Shown: positions 1 to 13,600, counted from the stretch's first letter. The stretch is DNA of 64,000 nucleotides from Temnopleurus reevesii (GCA_036244855.1 BQKZ01001081.1:1-64000), one strand, 5' to 3'. Notes: generated by a model not told the origin, from the sequence alone. Numbers and translations: made by a program.

Positions 1-1526
1 CATATTCAACAGTTATGATTAAGGAATGAATAGATCAAAACTAGGTTTCGTAAAAAAAAATGATAAGTTAATGGATAACTATGATTTTAATAATCAATTA
101 ATGATAAGATTTATTCATATAACCGATTGCTCTGATTAAGATAATGTAAATATGTTCAACACTTATTCACTGACGTATCTGGTTCCAATCATTTTGATTA
201 CGATATTAATTGAGTGCCTAATTATGACAATTTATTTTTCAATATTAATTTCTTTTATATCATACTTTTTTTTTACAAGTTATCATGTTATGTGGTTTTC
301 ATTGCGTAATTTCTTGTTTTTGGTATGATTTTTGTCATTGTATATCGAGAGTGATAAAAATATTCCTTTACCAGAAGTAATAGTGATGAACTGTCATTTT
401 TGTTGACGTGATCGAAATACATATTTCTTGTTAAATATATAGTTCATTTGAATCATTTTATAATTTCTTTTCACTTCTTCATGAACAATTCTCCAGACGT
501 TAGATTAATGAATATGTATCAATTCGGCGAGAAAAATAAACTATTTTTACGTCCGAAAGATTGAAATCAGAGCATGAAAGCAATAAGATTAAAAAAAAAC
601 GCTTATTGTGTATAATGAAGTGACAAACATACGTCCTTAACACGTCATATCACGTGACCTAAAGTTGCTTTAAAAAATATAACTGTTTTGATATTTTTAC
701 ATAGGGATTTAGGATCCGCGTGTACATCGTGAGTGAGGCGTTTATTAACCAGTCAACCTTATCATGTCGTATTGGATTGATTTTCTATACTCAAGTGATA
801 AACAAATTGTATTTCTTTTTAGCTCAGATACCGGTACCATTTAATGAAATGGAAGATACTTCAATATTCTGTCCAGATTATTCATCGATTGCGTTCATAG
901 TGCAAATCGTGTTAAGAATAATATAAATAATGATAAAAAAATATATATAACTGTTTTCCGACCGACCGACGCTATTTTACCCCCAAATATCATTTAGGGG
1001 CATCCCAACAATTTTATTTACCACATTTTTAAGCTTGGGTCTGTGATTCGGATTTGTCTACTCAATCTACCTTCGGTTGTTGTTTTTTCTTTGTTTTTTT
1101 TTGTTTTGTTTTGCCCGACGTCTCGTTTATCTTTCACAAACACTCAAAGTTCGACCGAACTTGACATACTCTTATTTAATAAAGACGCCATGTCGTTGCT
1201 GATTTGTTAATCAGTTCATCTTCTATTTACGAAAGGCGTGGAAAATCCATCGAAGCAATCTCCGATGATTGGGCCTTTGTAAATGAATGTATTTTCCGAT
1301 ACCCATGGGATGATAAGTAATTCAGCGAATCTTGTAAACAGATGGTATGCCATGGAATGTCCTTCTGTTTCATAACAAAGTAAGTTTGCGCCTTTTTTTT
1401 TCGTATTATCATGATGTGCCAAGGATTGTCCTTGATAAAATACCACCATTCAACCACCACTGTAATGTTGTAATCATCATCAGATTTCATGAAAGGTTTT
1501 AGAATCAGATAAATTATGGAATGAAT

Positions 1527-2130
1527 TTCCAAAGGGAAACCAGCCCCTGGAATCTCCATGATCCCATTGAATAAGGAAAATCAGATGAACAAACTGTAAA
1601 AAAAAAAAAAAATGAGCAAAATCGGACAATCCGTTCAAAAGCTATGAACTCAAAGGTCATTGAGATATGACCGCTGCTAATACGGATTCGCTCTATCGGC
1701 AACATCGACGGAATCTGCGATGTCAATGTCGGACAACTCCTCAAATGTTCACTTTGTACAAAGAATTTGTTGAAAATGGATTTATGGTTCAACATGATTC
1801 TTCTGAAAATACATGCAGAATAAAACAAAAGGCTACACTCAAGCGGAAAACCAACTTTTCGTTGACTTCTCCAAACAAAAGAAAATGTGAAATTTTGAAT
1901 AATGAGTGAATGAGGAGTTGTCCGACATGACGTCACGAATTCCGGAAATGTTGCCGATCCCACGGATGTCCATCAGCGGCAAAGATCGTCATAATCTCAA
2001 TGACGTTGAAAATTTGTAACTTTTGAACGTGGAGTCCGATTTTACGCAAATTTCACAGTTCGTTCGTCTGATTTTTTTCCATTTACGACGATTATGATCA
2101 TTTCAGGGGTTGGTTCCCCTTTAAATCGGA
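1527..2130. mobile_element. Long inverted-repeat (foldback) element
   Basis: Arms 1527-1745 and 1908-2130 are imperfect inverted copies over about 220 bp, e.g. TGTCGGACAACTCCTCA against TGAGGAGTTGTCCGACAT, and AAGGGAAACCAGCCCCT against the reverse complement of AGGGGTTGGTTCCCCTTT. The middle 160 bp is unique. Part of one arm recurs at 18190-18250. Confidence 0.8.
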
Positions 2131-2310
2131 TGGTTTTTAGTTCCGCAAATATAACGGATCTAGGAGTTTTAAAAGGGGGACGTGAGAGAGAAGGTTAAAC
2201 ATTTTCCTGAAAGTTCTCTTTGAATTTCAGAACCCAACGTGCAAATGCTTTTTTGTTGTTGTAGTAATTGAAACAATTAGAATCAATATAGCAATTTAGT
2301 AATTATCATT

Positions 2311-2332
2311 AGCATCACCACCATCACCTTCG

Positions 2333-2374
<42 letters not shown>

Positions 2375-2392
2375 ACAACAACAACATCATTA
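2311..2392. repeat. TCA/CAT microsatellite
   Basis: Run of TCA units grading into CAA near its right end. Confidence 0.95.
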
Positions 2393-3106
2393 TCAGTAAT
2401 AATTTTTCCACTTGCCTGAAATAGGGAGTGCAATTGCTAGTATGGGCTTACGACCCGGTATAGTTTTGGTATTATAAACGGAAAACATTTATCTAATTTA
2501 TCTAAAATCTAATAGTTTTTGCCATTTTCGAGCCTATGATTAAAATTCGGATAGAATCAAAAGCTCAAGCTCTTTTTTTTACTTCATTTTACTCCACAGT
2601 TCTCCATAATTGCATTAGCAGTTTCAGCAGTTCTATTCCTCTATGTAACTTTAAAGCCTGAATAGATAAAGCGATAAATGCCTGTCAGATTAGTTACCTA
2701 AAATAACGTATGAGAAATGATGAGCTAAGTTATTCCTTGATGAATTATAATACAGATCCTTATCATCATAATAAAACTACTACAGAGCTTTCTGGAAGTG
2801 TGTATCATATTTTTTCTATCACATTTCAATGGGTAAGAAAATGAGTTGTAGTCAAAATATATTATTCTAGATTTTATTGAAGGTCGGTGAATTCTTTTGA
2901 AATATTTATTTACATATAAAATGATTTCATAATGATATTCATTGCAAAATTAGGATAGTATAGCGGTCAAAAATTAACAAACGCATGGTTTCAATAAGCT
3001 TTCTAATAATTATGTATTTGCAGCAAAGTATCCGTTTACACAGTATTCAGAGATTATGATTTTATATGAGTCGTAAAAGGATGGAAAACCACGATATAAT
3101 CCGTGT

Positions 3107-3245
3107 CCGTAAAATTAAGTCTAACGCCAATCCAATGCTCCTTTGTAATGTTATTCAAATCGGAACCTGCTTGGGACCGTTATGTCCGCACAGTTCAATA
3201 TATGGCGTACAGATATATTGTTCCATGACACACTTAATTTTACGG
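3107..3245. mobile_element. Short inverted-repeat element, family 2, copy 1
   Basis: Termini CCGTAAAATTAAGT and ACTTAATTTTACGG. Shares the internal block TTTGTAATGTTATTCAAATC with the elements at 4719 (inverted) and 27242. Confidence 0.7.
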
Positions 3246-3747
3246 AAATAGATTATATCCTGTTAAAAGTGCCTTTTGTCATTAAAAAGCCATGTCGGTT
3301 AACAAATGATTTTCCAGAACTAGCTTAATCTAAGTGTAAGTCCAATCAATAATAACAGTAGGAGGATAGATAAATAGAACAAAAAATAAAATTTTGTAAA
3401 AGGTTTTAAGAAATTTTCGAAAGAAACCTTCTGAAAGCATGCACGAATATTCCAAGACGTCACCAAAGTTGCAAATTTGTCGAGTGATTCTCATTGTTTT
3501 TTTTTCCAGTTTTTCATGGTATTATACATGTAATTTGTAACTTTCTTGCCAGTCAATTTCTCTCAAACCTTTTTGGTTTATTATTTATTCATCTTTTTCT
3601 GCTGTTGTTGAAAAGAAAAAGAAAGGTGTTTATTTGTTGGACTTTGACCAAAGTCGGTTACATGACAGTATTGGTCATTTACGATTGATTTGGTTGTCTT
3701 AGATAGGACGGACAGAAACACAATTTTTCAAAGCTTTCTCCTAAACC

Positions 3748-3950
3748 GCCACTGAATGCGGCCTCTCATGCGGCTTTCGAACGAGTCTTTGATGGTCAAC
3801 TTCGGGCATATTACGTTCGTAAAGGGTTTTCGAAACTGATAGACGAGGGCTTGTGGACTTTAGACGCATTAAATAATGAGCACATCAGTTGCGAACCTGT
3901 TATTTACGACGCACATCAGATGCGCAATCGTTTCTAACCGTCCTCAAGCC
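3748..3950. repeat. Degenerate relative of the element at 6075
   Basis: Contains GGCTTGTGGACTTTAGACGC, GTTGCGAACC and a GATGCGCAATCGTTTC block resembling 6075-6223. Borders uncertain. Confidence 0.4.
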
Positions 3951-4208
3951 TCTGCCCATCCATGACAGAACCCAATAATAAATGGTAACGATCCAGAATG
4001 GTCAAGTTTTAGCGGATCCGAGCAACTTGATCATTTTTGTCACATATCTTACAGACTACTATGAAGATTTTTTTTATCAGGGAGATGTTCCTGTTGATGG
4101 GGTGACTATCTCACTTTCACTTCCATTGAAAATCCATTATACGCACATCATTCCTGTATTTTGACAAATATCGTTGCTCTACCGAACATACCCGCACACT
4201 ATTCATTT

Positions 4209-4211
<3 letters not shown>

Positions 4212-4261
<50 letters not shown>

Positions 4262-4302
4262 ACACACATGCACACACACACCTACACACACGCACACACG
4301 CG
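4212..4302. repeat. CA microsatellite
   Basis: About 22 perfect AC units, then an interrupted CA-rich tail. Confidence 0.97.
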
Positions 4303-4718
4303 AAGAAACGCACAATATCGCTCTTTATTAGACATGAACATGTTGCCATCTACCGTAGATAGCTTGATTTAAATTCTAAAAGTTTCACTCAATAGACCGG
4401 TTTACGACTATGCGCCTCGGGCAAGATTTAAGATGCCCAGGTACGCGGACACATAAAAACATACACATATACACACACACATATTTGTAAGTGTTATAGC
4501 TGAATTGTTTAAGATAATTTTGTATAGCAACCTCTGCACACCACACGACCAGATGGAACAAATGGGCGAAATATGCATTTAATATCAATTATATTGCACT
4601 CCACTTTAATTATTATAATTCACATTTGAGTAAACAGTTCATCATTCGACAAAAGTAAATTATGCGTCTTTGCATCATATTCACATCGATATAATCTAAT
4701 TTGCTTAAAATTTCAGTC

Positions 4719-4898
4719 CAACACGGTATAAACTATTTTCGAAAAATAAAGTCGGTCGAAGGAGAATTGATCCGTTCGCCGTGAATAGCACTGTGTGGAC
4801 ACAACAATGGCAAGCCGGTTGCGATTTGAATAGCATTACAAAGAACCATTGAAATGGTGTTCGACTTTATTTTTCGAAAATAGTTTATACCGTGTTGA
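4719..4898. mobile_element. Short inverted-repeat element, family 2, copy 2
   Basis: Arms CAACACGGTATAAACTATTT and the matching inverse at 4862-4898 are nearly perfect over about 36 bp. The internal block is the reverse complement of that in copies 1 and 3. Confidence 0.8.
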
Positions 4899-6074
4899 AC
4901 TCAGACCTTAACTAACTTTGTTAAATAAATGTATTTCCTTTACATTGCACAAATGTTCTATTTCATATATTGCACTAAACTATTTTGAAACTTAAGTGAA
5001 TTTACGTTGAATTGCATACTTTAAGCAAACTCCTCAATGGATAATGCAAAGATAGGTATTGTCATTCTGCATGAAAGCTCAAATGTATTGCATGAGGGGC
5101 CGATCTGCGCCGGGGCCTATAGCAATCAAATAATACAATGTTATCTATTTAGTACAATATAAATACATTTACACATAATTTGACACTAACTGACAATGTG
5201 ATATTGATCTAGCAATGCAGATGGATATTAACCAAAACGCTTCACGATACCTTAACTCTTATACCCATTCCAATGCTTATTGATCAAGGTATTTCATTGG
5301 CATTTCATCTTAAGCATGACAACAAATTTAACCATACCAAATAAACTATCAAATCTACCCTTGCTACATGTCTTATCATCAGTAGTACCAGAATATTTCT
5401 CCCATACAAGGCTTGTGGGTGGGAAGGTGTTGTAAACATTAAATGCCTTATCATCTCATATATCTTGTATGAAAAAAGAAACATTCTGCATATGGTGAAC
5501 GACAAATGACATCAAGATATATATCAAAGTCGTTTCTATTTCTCAAAGCATCTAGTCAACCAATGAAAAAGATAAAACTAAGAAACTTATTTCATCCTAG
5601 ATATTGAAAACTATTATTATCCAAAGGAGAATGTTCCTAAAATTCATAAGATTCTGCCGTAACGTAAAAGTCATCATGTATGTCGTCTGAAATTCATAGG
5701 TGAATCTGAAGAAACTATTCAGTGGTGCTGAAACAGTTTCGTTACATACCATAGACTTTAACAGAGGCCAGCTGTTGTCCTAAAACATTAGCTTACACAT
5801 GAAAGGCCCCTTTTAATGTAAGTGTTCCTGCGTTAAGAGTGGGTATTCGAGATAGGAGGGTTTACTAATAGATGCAAATTTTATGCATACCTCTAACACA
5901 AAGGTTGTTCTTGACAACCCGAAAGTTTGCCCGAGGCTTGCCCGACATAACAACAAGTAATGTATGCAAACTGGATTCCAAGTATTGTAGTCTTATTCTT
6001 ATTAACCGGCCTATGGAATACCGCGTATCTACGTTAAACGCACATAAATTTGAATATATAAGTAAACCCGCCTA

Positions 6075-6223
6075 TTGGTAGACGATGTCTTGTGGACGGT
6101 ACAAAATGAGTATGCATCCGATGTGCGCATTTAAAGATGCGCGGATCAGTTGCATACTTGCCATTTAATGCGCAGAACAATTGCGCACTCGTTTCCTACG
6201 GTCCACAAGCCATCGTCCACCAA
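6075..6223. mobile_element. Short inverted-repeat element, GGTAGACGATG family
   Basis: Terminal arms 6075-6101 and 6197-6223 (TTGGTAGACGATGTCTTGTG against CACAAGCCATCGTCCACCAA). It sits about 25 bp from a second, unrelated element at 6248. Confidence 0.75.
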
Positions 6224-6247
6224 TTTCGCAAACCCACTACTGCTAAA

Positions 6248-6376
6248 GCCCCGGTCACATAGGACCCCGGAAGCAACACGATTCACCCCGACTCGTTGTT
6301 CTGAGGCAGTTAACTGTGAATTAACAAAGAGTCGGGGTGAATCGTGTTGCTTCCGGGGTCCTATGTGACCGGGGCT
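6248..6376. mobile_element. PIF/Harbinger-like MITE, family 1, copy 1
   Basis: Near-perfect palindrome of about 130 bp with termini AGCCCCGGTCACATAGG, arms of about 50 bp, and flanking TAA on both sides. A 3-bp TWA target duplication is typical of PIF/Harbinger elements. No transposase inside. Confidence 0.85.
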
Positions 6377-8367
6377 TAAGATGTAAACGTTCCTTCCTAT
6401 GGTATGCACGTCTTCGATAGGTCCATGTGCTGCGATGAGTAATGTTGGTTTCACACCTATTTCAAAAGACATGAAAATGAATATTCAAATAAATTTGAAT
6501 GAAACTTATAACAGACTTGAATGTAATATTTTTAATTCTATTTTTTTTTTAAGATTTAAAATTGATATCAATATTACTTTCTGTTTCCAAATTAATTTGT
6601 CAGTAGCTCGGTTTCCAGGCAAGACTGATAATAGTAAAATGGTTCAGCTCAATGATCACAATTCTGTTTCTGTTAAATATTTTCATTTGACGAAATCTAC
6701 GGACCTGGCGGGCTGGAGGATAGAGATCTCGAACAAATATTCCATATAAAATGCATTTTAGAAAAGACATTCTTGGCAACCAAACACTTTAATCTTGTCC
6801 TTATCTGCTTATTGCACAGTAAACTAATTACATCTTCTTCAAAATACCTTTTTTCAAAATTGGATTATATGATTCCCAAATTTATGTAAAAGAAAATTCT
6901 ATTGTATGGAATTTCTTCACAAGATACATAACTAACTATCATAGGCAAGACTGAAATAATATAACATTGTGTCAACCGAATTGCGATTATAAAAACCGCG
7001 AAAAAATTGACTGATATACTTAATATAAAATTCATCACTGTGATCTGTTTTTAGTGAAAATAGAAATGTTATTTGGCTTGTTGCAAATCAGACTGTTGAA
7101 ATTGGCCTGTAATTTTGGTACACCGAAGCTAAACAAAGGTCAGTTGATAGTTTTACCATTCTTGTACCACATCCACTTACGTGTCTGAAAGAAAATGAAT
7201 TAAAAACAATCAAATATTAAATCATCATTTGCAATACAAAATAACTTGCATTGTTTCTAAACAATACCTCAGAAGTGGTATCAGATTGAATATTTATTTT
7301 CAAAATTAACTTTAAATACTACAGGTCTATATTTGCCAATCAATAGCCGGTAAAGAACCTCATCCACGTTCCACCCTATTTCAAGTGATTCTGAATCCGC
7401 TAGCGAATTTCATCTATCACGACCATCATTTTTTTTAGATTGCCAGTTTCTCTAAATATAAATAATGATATTTGTTTAAATGGTCCAAGCTAATTGACTG
7501 CAGAATTCTACCTGAAAGATTACCAAATTGCTTTTTACTTCTAGAATATGATGTACTCACCCTTATCTCAATACTCACTGATTAATTTGCCTTGAGAAAT
7601 GTCATTCACTCCGGGGATGCTGATAATTGTAAAAAATACATCACCCCGACTCCAAGCTCAATGTACAACATACATCAATATATACTTACCTAGCTGAACG
7701 TACAACATACATCAAAATATATACTTACCCTTCATTGCTCGGCATCATGAGAATAAAATACAAAATCATCATAAGATGTTTTACGAATGAAATTTGCCTA
7801 AATATTTACACTCTCTCAAAAAGTAAATGATGACGGGATAAGCGACAAAGTGTTGGCGGAATATTCCCATATAATATTTTACATAAATTGTGAGAGTGCC
7901 ACCGGGGTATGAAAGACTGGCTGAACACTTGAATACCACGCACTCTCTTTATGCATGTCATTTGCTCGGAGGACAGGGCAAAAGCTAGCCGAGTCTCCGG
8001 TACGTAAGATATTGGAAACACGCATAATATTATCGAGAACTCCGTCAGACGTCTACGATTTTCAGAGAGTATATTTTGGCCATAACGAAAAAAATAAAAC
8101 ATAAACTTTATTCAATTGAAAATCTGAATTAATCTAGACAGTCATGCCTGGGCTAGTTTTCTGGACTTATATGGTTACTACAGTCCAGGATAATTTACCA
8201 GAATTTGTAAGTCCGGCAACTGACTTGATGCTAGCTGGACATACTGGGCTGAAAGAAGCTAATTACTGGACTAACAAATACTGGTCAAACACAGTGGACT
8301 TAGCTATACTAGTCCACCTCGGTATAGCCCTCAAAATAGTCCAGAAGAGATCGTCTGTAATAACTAA

Positions 8368-8498
8368 GGCCCCGGTCACATAGAGGCCCGGAAGCAACAC
8401 GATTTAACACGACTCTTAGATAATTCACAGGTAAGTGACTCAGAACAAAGAGTCGTGTTGAATCGTGTTGCTTCCAGGGCCCCATGTGACCGGGGCTT
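8368..8498. mobile_element. PIF/Harbinger-like MITE, family 1, copy 2
   Basis: Same termini (GGCCCCGGTCACATAG), flanked by TAA on each side. Arms carry ACACGACTCTT / AAGAGTCGTGTTG. Confidence 0.85.
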
Positions 8499-9140
8499 AA
8501 TGTTTTCAGTGTTGTGGGGTTGATCATAGATAAGCAATGCAAGGAAGGGCACATGCAATGGATCATGCAATAATGATTTGAAGTAGAGAGAAAGAGAGGT
8601 AGATAGAGAGTTGGCAAATCTCCAAACGTCCTGAAAAGATAAATATTGAACAACAACATAATCGTGAACAACGTTTTAAATTAAGGTTCCATCTTAGCCA
8701 TATGCTATAAATATTAACTTTGGTACTTACAGCTTACTGTTTGCATTAATAACAAAGAACTAATAGTAATCTTTAGAAAACGGCTTCCAGATAAAACGAG
8801 GATGAATTACAAGAATAATTTGTTTCGTGATAATGTCATGGAAAGTAATGCTTCCTTATATGTTTATGTTTGATCGAAAATGTCAACTTAATCAAGTAAC
8901 ACATGCATATAATAATAATTTATATGAGCTAATATGTGTAATCAAAGTTTTAATTTTGCTTGAAATTGACGAATTCAATCATTGTATTAAGAATTAATTA
9001 ATGCTCATTAGAATGATGTCAAATTAAAAGTTGATTTTCATTTTCACTCTCGGTGAAAATGAAGTCTTAAACACTAGTTAAAATTCGGTTAAAACCAAAG
9101 AGATGCTTATTCGTTCTAACAAGTTAATGACTCTGTTTTC

Positions 9141-9517
9141 TAATAGCACCTGCCTCTGCACACATCATTGTCCTGAACATACAGGGACCACTACACAGGG
9201 TCTTGCATACCCCTCTCATCACACATATCCATCTGATAGCGCCTCTACACAGAGGTATATGTGTGATCGGGGGAGTGTTTCATCAAGATTTGTCGCAAGG
9301 ACGATTAGTCAGCGTTGACAAATTCCTTGATTGCGATTGGATGAAAAGCACTGTCGCTGACAGTTGCTATGGGAACTGTCGGAAAATGACTCCTTGTCGC
9401 TGCGACAAAGCTTGATGAAACATCCCCCGGAAGGGTATGGGAGACTCTGTGGTTGAGTGACAGTAGTAATCCCTGTGTGTTCAGGGCAAGGATATGTGCA
9501 GAAGCAGGTGCTATTAG
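9141..9517. mobile_element. Foldback element with nested inverted repeats
   Basis: Outer arms TAATAGCACCTGCCTCTGCA and its inverse ending at 9517. Inside, a second inverted pair: GAGTGTTTCATCAAGATTTG against CAAAGCTTGATGAAACATCC. About 377 bp in total. Confidence 0.8.
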
Positions 9518-10258
9518 CACACATAGTCCTCAACTGAACTAATGATCATAATGAGCAACAGTTTTTTGGTGGTGCCCGATATAAACACCGAGTCTGCGTT
9601 AAAAGAAGCGTATACCCCAAATTAACAATTTTGCATTAGGAGCAGGAAATCATATGAATAGAACAAAAAAAGGTTTCGGAAAAATCATGAATTTTCCAAG
9701 ATGTAGACTAATTTGACAACTGATGACGTAGCAGGCGCACAATTAACCATCTATTATATTCATGTCAATGGTAGAAATTATTTCTTTTCTCCCTGGAATA
9801 TGATATCCTTAACCTTTAACCAGGTGAACATTGACTTGAACCACAGTGACTGTAGATAAGACTGTAGAGAATTGGTTCACATTAAAAAAGAAAAAACACA
9901 GATTGGACAAATGATTTAATTTGAGAAAAAAATATTATTAACAAAATGAATAGAAAATAATGAACCCGTTACATCATTGGCAAAATGTCTGAAAATGTAC
10001 ATTAACTTTTTTTTCAAAAATTTAAAAATTCAAAACTATTTTTACTAGTTCTCCGCTTTCCCAGAAACCTTTTTTTTGTCCTGCTCACCAATTTTGCTCT
10101 GCTTCTGTTAAAAATATCAATTTTGGGTAGCCTCTCTTTTTAACACATTGGCAACTGAAACCGGGAAGTCACTATACGATTTCTATTGGAAAATTACATA
10201 ATTCAGTAGTCATTATGTTAAATCAAAAGCCTTGGCCTTGCTGTGCTCAAATACTTAC

Positions 10259-10681
10259 CGGCTTTGGCACACCTGATCTTCTTACAACTGATCATAGAAT
10301 CATCTCTGGTTCCTTTCAGGGAGAAATTGGGACGGGCGCGGACATGTTTGCTGATCTCGGCACAAAGGTAGTAATCCTCCTCGCAGTTGACATCATCCGA
10401 GTTCACTCTTGCCTCCAGGTTGCGGAACACCATGGAGTTTCCGGAAGGCATGTCCGTGCTGGCCTCGGGAGGACTAAGGGTCTGGGTGTCCAGGATGTCC
10501 CGGCGGCCGCTGCCGTCGAATTCGGTGGCGGTGAAGGTCTCGAGACGCCATAGCTCGTCCCCGACGGCGTCACCTCCAGACGGGTTGGAATCGACTCTGA
10601 AGTCAAAGGAAAGGTCGTTGGGACCTTCTTCCAGCTCATCGGGAGAGTTCAGGGAAAGACGTGTGTTGTCAATCAAGACAC
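10259..10681 (-). CDS. Gene B SURF module 9, last module in the window
   Basis: 423 bp, phase 1-1. VLIDNTRLSLNSPDELEEGP start, GDELWRLETFTATEFDGSG core, NCEEDYYLCAEISKHVRA, ISCKKIRCAKA. Subtype I. GTAAGT donor; unspliced, the frame would run about 13 more codons to 10218, but no AATAAA is seen in the next 700 bp, so splicing to a distant exon is favoured. Confidence 0.92.
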
Positions 10682-13600
10682 CTGAACATGGAGTTGATAA
10701 AGCAAAAAATTAACTATCCTTTCCGAATATGCAATACAGTATTCGGATTGATAGCTTAACATTGCCTTGGTGCGAAAGACAAATATTATTTGAGATTTAC
10801 GAGAGCTCTAATCATCATGTTCCACAAAATCTGTTTATATCACTTGTGAAATTTCATCCTTTGGTTCTATTCGGTACAAAACTCATAAAATACAATTTCT
10901 TTTTAAATATCGGCAAATTGTAAGGGATATAAAAAGGGTGTTTTGAATATCTAATTATTTATCAATATCAATATTGCTTTGAGGATAATAATGTGTCAAA
11001 TATAATAAGTGTCAGGTTAGCATGGTTTAATAATCAAAATTGGGAGTTGACTTAAGTTATAAAATCAATATCACATATCATATCATATCATATATTGTAT
11101 AGTGCTGTATGGAAGTTACCATTACTATAATCATGTATCAGTAATTCTTCAAGAAACCTACCTTCGCAATCCAGTTCAAAGCAGTCTACGAGCACGTCTT
11201 CATTTGGTTTTGCAAGGAACTCAAAGTCAGGCTCTGCCATTTCACTCTTGCGCAGTTCAGTACAATGGTACCTGACGTCGTTGCAAGTCAGTCCAGTCAT
11301 GTCGAAATTGGTGTCCACTGCGCCGTAGCGGATGTTCTCGCCTGGAGAAGCTGGTCTGTCCTTCTGATACTGTGTGAGTACATTGGCTTCTTGAGGATTG
11401 AACCTGGGACCACGGCCGTCGGGATAAGAACTGCCGAACGTTGTGGCGTCCCAGAGATCTCGCCCGGTAGCCTTTCCACTGGAAGGATCAGCGATTCCAG
11501 TAAGGTCGTAAAGGATACGGTTGTTGGGTGAGCCTTCGCTAACCCGACCATTTCCAAGAAGATCCGTCTCCACATCAGTAAGAATGACGGCTGAAAATAT
11601 ATCAAAGTTTTTGACGAACATGATTATGTTAGGTTCAAGTTCAAGATTGTCTTTCAGGAGAAGGTGGATAGATTGGATTTTAACGAATGAGGTAAATCCC
11701 AAATATTTTGGAGAAAAGGTCACACTTACACTGCAAAATGCACATTTGATATTTTTATTAATTGTAATTCCATATTCACTTGAAAGATAATTGAAACTTT
11801 CACCTGTGGTAAGGTTGCTCTTTGCAGCTAATGATTTCATTTTTATTTATTGTAATTCCATATTCACTTCAAAGATGATTAAAACTTACGCCTGCGGCAA
11901 GGTTGCTCTTTGCAGCTGATGATTTCGTCTCCACCGCCATCAACCTCAAACTTGAAATCTGGTGAGGCACGCAACCCCTTAGAGAACTCAAGACACAGGA
12001 ACCGGTACTCGGAGTCACATCCGATCTGGGAAAGGTCAAACTCTGTCTCTAGATTCTTAAGCTCCAATGGCGTTCCCTCGCCCTCTGCGGGTATGGAGGA
12101 GTCAGCTCGATCCAGGATCTGACGAAGGTAGCCAAGACGAGGTCCCGCGCCATCGGGGTTGGGAGAACCGAAGACTCCGATACGCCACAGTCCATCTCCA
12201 TCAGCCGATCCACTGTCTGGTAAGGTGCTGAGGTCGACGTTAAACATGACATCATCGGGTTCATCTGCCCTGACAGGTCCCATAGGTGTCAAGTCCCAGT
12301 CCATATCATCAAAGATCACTCCTGTAGGTCATTGAAACGACAAAATGAAGATGGATAAATTTGAGTTGGATACGTATCAAGAAACAAACTCGGATGGCTT
12401 CTTTCGCTTTCACTAGAATAGGGAAACCGACAAAAAAGGTTTATAAGAAGGTACTTAAGACGTCAAATGATTCTTGATCAAAGATATGGCTTTCATTAAG
12501 TTGCTTTCATCAACAGTATTGTAATTGTAGCTGATGTTGTATTGGGGAAATAATCTCGCCACAAATAATCCAGCCAATCAAAATTAATCCTGAAATTAAT
12601 GAAGAATTAAATCCTTTCAAGATATCTAACAGGAATTGATATTTCCGTAAGAGATTATGAGTTTAAAAAAGGATGAAAGTAATAGTTATGAATAATATCA
12701 TGGTATCAGTTCACTTGGGAAAATTTAGTTATGGAAACATAAATGAATTAATCCTTTTTCTGAGGTTGATTAATTGAACTATTCCATGGCAAGGATAGAA
12801 AATTAAAGCTGAAAGACGTGCCCCCCCCCCCAAAAAAAAAAAGAGAAAATCCTTGGGGTTCATTCTAAAGCTATAATCTTACCTTTACATGCATCATCAG
12901 GCACTTCAAAGCAACTCCTGAGCGCGGACTGATCTGGGACAGCGGTAAACACAAAGTCCGGAATTGATTCTGGATCCTTGGTGACTTCGTTACAGATGTA
13001 TTTCACCTGGGGACACTTCAATCCAGTCATGTCAAAGTTGGTCACAAGAGGTACGAAGTCCAGCGTGTCTCCTTTGGCCATGATAGGAAGAGCAGCGTGG
13101 TAGCCTGATAGCACCTGTTCCTGGTAGTTTGCCTGTGGTCCGTTGCCATTGGCTCGTTCGCTTCCCCACTGACTCAGCGTCCACAGGTCCACACCCCTGA
13201 TGGTCCCGGTAGTGGGAGTACTGGTGGCTACGGAGTTGTAGGTGAGAGGGTTTTCAGGTTTTCCTTCGTAGAGCATGAGGTCTGTGGGGACGTCGGTCGG
13301 AGTGGATGTGAGGCTGTCCAGTTCAACGCCTGTGCAAAAAAAAATATCAAATAATTTTTACACATCTTTCAGTGTATTCCCTACAATAAAAGAAATTGTT
13401 ATCCTTTCCAGAACTGTGCCTTTAAATTGACAGAATGTGTCTTCGCATTTCTTTTCCGAATAAATGACTCGTACGGTGTATAGATAAGACAGTGGCACAT
13501 GTTGAGTATTATCCTAATGTCGATGATGAAATGTTTGCCGACAGGTTGGGAGTGGGTTAAAGCGCCACACTACACTAAATGAAAGTATTGTTTTAGCGGG

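Larger units (their letters stand above)
1..10258. other. Gene-free region left of gene B (intron or intergenic)
   Basis: No SURF, collagen or other recognisable exon on either strand. AT-rich, with foldback and inverted-repeat elements, one TCA array, one CA array, and open frames under 120 codons with no family signature. If gene B continues leftward, all of this is one long intron. Confidence 0.6.

Noticed and set aside
1514..1963. 149-codon minus-strand frame
   Set aside because: Lies inside the foldback element; no domain and low-complexity Phe run from a poly-A tract.
6146..6749. Open frames of about 70-116 codons on both strands
   Set aside because: They cover inverted-repeat elements; the frame on one strand mirrors the other.
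7806..8102. 98-codon open frame on the minus strand, checked as a transposase or reverse transcriptase remnant
   Set aside because: No catalytic motif or domain recognised, and no splice context.
8144..8383. 79-codon open frame next to a MITE
   Set aside because: Its end lies inside the MITE and the sequence has no family signature.
1..10258. Collagen helix exons for gene B
   Set aside because: I looked on the minus strand for Gly-X-Y runs between splice sites and found none.
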